Shown here in pieces: positions 53,392 to 53,811 of a stretch of 53,811 nucleotides of DNA; the stretch's first letter is position 1; each line of letters starts with the position of its first letter. The notes beneath the pieces were generated by a model. The model searched no databases. It worked only from the letters and a program-made list of their open reading frames with translations, and had not been told where the DNA came from. Source of the DNA: Polaribacter sp. (GTDB taxonomy: Bacteria; Bacteroidota; Bacteroidia; Flavobacteriales; Flavobacteriaceae). Position numbers and translations under genes: made by a program. The stretch covers positions 1 to 53,811 of the forward strand of contig JAQWGI010000001.1 in assembly GCA_029238315.1 (NCBI GenBank), read 5' to 3'.

Positions 53392-53730
53392 GATTAGGGC
53401 GTCCTCTCGAATTTTTATTTTTAACTTTTTAAAAAAGTTGTTGGGTGTAATCTATAAAGCAATGAAAAACCTACTTTTAAAGTAGAAAAAGACCCGCTTA
53501 CGATTCTTTGTCCTTGTTTTTTTGTGTTCTTGCTCAAAAAAATAACCAAACTGTTTGCTGTAAACACCTATTTTTTTTATCTACCTAGAATAGCAGGTCA
53601 ATATTTTTGATCCTTTTTATGCAGTAAAATATAATTCGTAAAAATTAATTGAAAAATAAAGTTTGCTTTGATTAAAAATCTTTTAAATAACTATTTCGAA
53701 GTTTTTTTAATTTTACAAAGTATTGATAAT
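53392..53730. other. AT-rich intergenic stretch, nothing recognised
   Basis: About 340 bp without a protein-like ORF or RNA fold that I can support. A partial palindrome aactttttaaaaaagtt lies at about 53424-53440. Confidence 0.5.
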
Positions 53731-53761
53731 AAAAAAACGCATCAAAAATGATGCGTTTTTT
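53731..53761 (-). terminator. Terminator of tRNA-Arg
   Basis: Perfect stem acgcatca-aaaa-tgatgcgt flanked by A and T runs, 3 bp from the tRNA 3' end on the minus strand; it can also end the clpS transcript. Confidence 0.9.
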
Positions 53762-53763
53762 AG

Positions 53764-53811
53764 TGACCATGATAGGATTCAAACCTATAACCTCTTGAGC
53801 CGTAATCAAGT
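53764..53811 (-). tRNA. tRNA-Arg (anticodon ACG), 5' part beyond the window
   Basis: Minus strand: anticodon stem-loop CTTGA-TTACGGC-TCAAG with ACG, T-arm ATAGGTTTGAATCCTAT, acceptor 3' strand CATGGTC, discriminator A, no encoded CCA. The D-arm and 5' acceptor lie outside. Confidence 0.88.

Noticed and set aside
1..53811. Intact insertion sequences, integrases, restriction or toxin-antitoxin genes
   Set aside because: None of the protein sequences shows DDE, HUH, tyrosine recombinase, restriction or toxin motifs.

Overview
The window is about 54 kb of a low-GC (roughly one third G+C) chromosome that looks like a marine flavobacterium (Bacteroidota, Flavobacteriaceae; Polaribacter/Tenacibaculum-like, which is an inference). 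The evidence is the gene content (DUF4293 next to rho, the coaX-OMP-TPR-LptC-CorC-PpiD block, LOG/folP/cdaA, fused IcmF, DUF5522, CruF/CrtD carotenoid genes), the many TAnnTTTG -7 promoter boxes typical of Bacteroidota, and the lipoprotein signals with short hydrophobic cores ending in SC or FSC.

Layout. (1) 1-5.4 kb is an accessory stretch. It holds the 3' end of a GH3 beta-glucosidase gene, small or decayed genes, and a four-gene carotenoid-tailoring operon (CrtA-like, CrtD-like, CruF, CrtZ). Behind the operon lies the wreck of a diversity-generating retroelement (DGR): a variable-repeat-like C-terminus, a hairpin, and an avd pseudogene with a stop codon. A ~78 bp repeat (1101-1178 and 5303-5379) brackets the carotenoid operon, and tRNA-Phe closes the region. 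(2) 5.6-13.3 kb is a housekeeping envelope operon: coaX, a beta-barrel protein, a TPR protein, lptC, a small membrane protein, corC-like and ppiD-like. (3) 13.3-19 kb carries rho, DUF4293, a phosphoesterase, truA and an MsbA-like ABC exporter. (4) 19-24.2 kb carries the LOG-folP-cdaA operon (minus strand), DUF1599, a DoxX/thioredoxin membrane protein, crcB and a crotonase, with several REP-like palindromes between genes. (5) 24.3-42 kb is mostly degradative: a MFS transporter, a tight four-gene operon (S15 hydrolase, penicillin-acylase-type amidase, Baeyer-Villiger-type monooxygenase, S15 hydrolase), a DJ-1 lipoprotein, M61 and M14 metallopeptidases and a YgiQ radical SAM enzyme. (6) 42-50.6 kb carries a methyltransferase, the B12-dependent fused mutase IcmF (with a REP-like insertion in its coding sequence and a duplicated hairpin block behind it), DUF5522, a sterol-desaturase-family protein, a BtuF-like protein and pyrF. 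(7) 50.7-53.4 kb carries a TlpA-like lipoprotein, tpiA, prmA, clpS and a small unknown gene, followed by a terminator and the 3' half of a tRNA-Arg.

How the parts work together. The carotenoid operon lacks crtE/B/I/Y, so it would modify carotenoid made elsewhere towards a monocyclic saproxanthin/myxol-type pigment. The minus-strand hydrolase operon looks like a secreted or periplasmic system for cleaving amide- or ester-linked substrates followed by oxidation. The strongest unexpected signals are the decayed DGR beside the carotenoid operon, the repeats bracketing that operon, and the palindromic repeat domesticated inside icmF. No CRISPR array, intact insertion sequence or rRNA was seen.
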